From Acidobacteria bacterium CG_4_9_14_3_um_filter_49_7 (lineage in GTDB: Bacteria > Acidobacteriota > Holophagae > Thermotomaculales > Thermotomaculaceae), in assembly GCA_002789615.1 (NCBI GenBank), contig PFTO01000131.1, forward strand, positions 2,429 through 7,545: a DNA stretch of 5,117 nucleotides. The letters run 5' to 3'. The notes below the pieces were generated by a model. The model ran no database searches. It worked only from the letters and a program-made list of their open reading frames with translations, and was not told the origin of the DNA. The position numbers and the translations under genes were made by a program. Below, one piece after another: positions 4,989-5,117 of the stretch; the first letter of the stretch is position 1; every line of letters begins with the position of its first letter.

Positions 4989-5117
4989 ATGACACATAAA
5001 TCCATCCATTTTCAATACCAGTGTTCGGAATGTGGGCGGGAATTCGACATTATACCGGACGTGTATCTTTGTTCTGATTGCGCGGCAAAACAGGTAAAGA
5101 ACCGTCCCCTCCGTGGC
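4989..5117 (+). CDS. Probable threonine synthase-like PLP-dependent enzyme, N-terminal zinc ribbon only (3' end outside window)
   Basis: Only 43 codons are visible, open to the right edge. They contain two CxxC pairs, Cys12/Cys15 (QCSEC) and Cys28/Cys31 (LCSDC), forming a small zinc ribbon, then QVKNRPLRG. This layout, a zinc ribbon followed by a short linker and a PLRG-type turn, is like the N terminus of threonine synthases and related fold-type II PLP enzymes. The PLP lysine and the rest of the catalytic domain lie beyond the window. The GGAG site and the immediate start of the zinc ribbon support the ATG at 4989. The gene follows the carbamoyltransferase gene on the same strand after 256 nt. 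The related uric acid gene set uses YgeX, a PLP-dependent diaminopropionate ammonia-lyase without such a ribbon, so this protein might fill that role, but this is inference. Another zinc-ribbon protein family cannot be excluded. Confidence 0.55.
   Translation, partial: MTHKSIHFQYQCSECGREFDIIPDVYLCSDCAAKQVKNRPLRG

Noticed and set aside
4754..4999. Open frame of 81 codons on the + strand between the carbamoyltransferase and zinc-ribbon genes
   Set aside because: It starts inside the G/T-rich repeat, has no ribosome binding site or recognisable motif, and overlaps the better supported start at 4989.
1..5117. CRISPR array, tRNA, rRNA, transposase or selenocysteine codon
   Set aside because: No regularly spaced long repeats, tRNA-like sequences or transposase motifs were seen, and none of the genes has an in-frame TGA before its stop.

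Overview
The window looks like bacterial chromosome from an anaerobe with genes for breaking down N-heterocycles or purines. All recognisable genes are on the + strand. Short G/T-rich direct repeats sit just after two stop codons. That repeat style, together with an Mo-hydroxylase and ygeY/ygeW genes, would fit a Desulfobacterota-type (sulfate-reducer-like) genome, but this taxonomic guess is weak and rests on pattern memory only.

Layout. (1) 1-1744: the 3' end of a xanthine dehydrogenase-family molybdopterin subunit gene, overlapping by 4 nt the gene for its FAD-binding partner, which also carries the cysteine-rich insert expected to hold an extra [4Fe-4S] cluster. (2) 1741-1855: a heptamer repeat over the stop codon, a hairpin plus T-run terminator closing the hydroxylase operon, then a strong sigma70-type promoter with a perfect TTGTATACAA palindrome over its -10 region. 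(3) 1856-4732: an apparent three-gene operon encoding a GntR/FCD regulator, a YgeY-type M20 metallohydrolase and a YgeW-like carbamoyltransferase. Spacing is 28 nt and then a 1-nt overlap, and both enzyme genes have strong ribosome binding sites. (4) 4733-4988: a 256-nt gap with a perfect 9-bp inverted repeat, G/T-rich repeats and three CAGAACAC copies. (5) 4989-5117: the first 43 codons of a protein with a CxxC...CxxC zinc ribbon, resembling the N terminus of threonine synthase-like PLP enzymes.

How they may work together. In Escherichia coli and many gut anaerobes, ygeX, ygeY, ygeW, hyuA, ssnA, ygfK and xdh genes form a gene set for anaerobic uric acid/purine breakdown, in which ureido and 2,3-diaminopropionate intermediates are processed by YgeY, YgeW and the PLP enzyme YgeX. 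Here an Mo-hydroxylase, ygeY, a ygeW-like gene and a probable PLP enzyme stand together with their own GntR regulator. The inference is a purine or related ureide catabolic locus. Its main oddities are the carbamoyltransferase, which combines a YgeW-like middle with an ornithine carbamoyltransferase-like C terminus and lacks the usual HCLP cysteine, and the zinc-ribbon protein in the place where YgeX might be expected.
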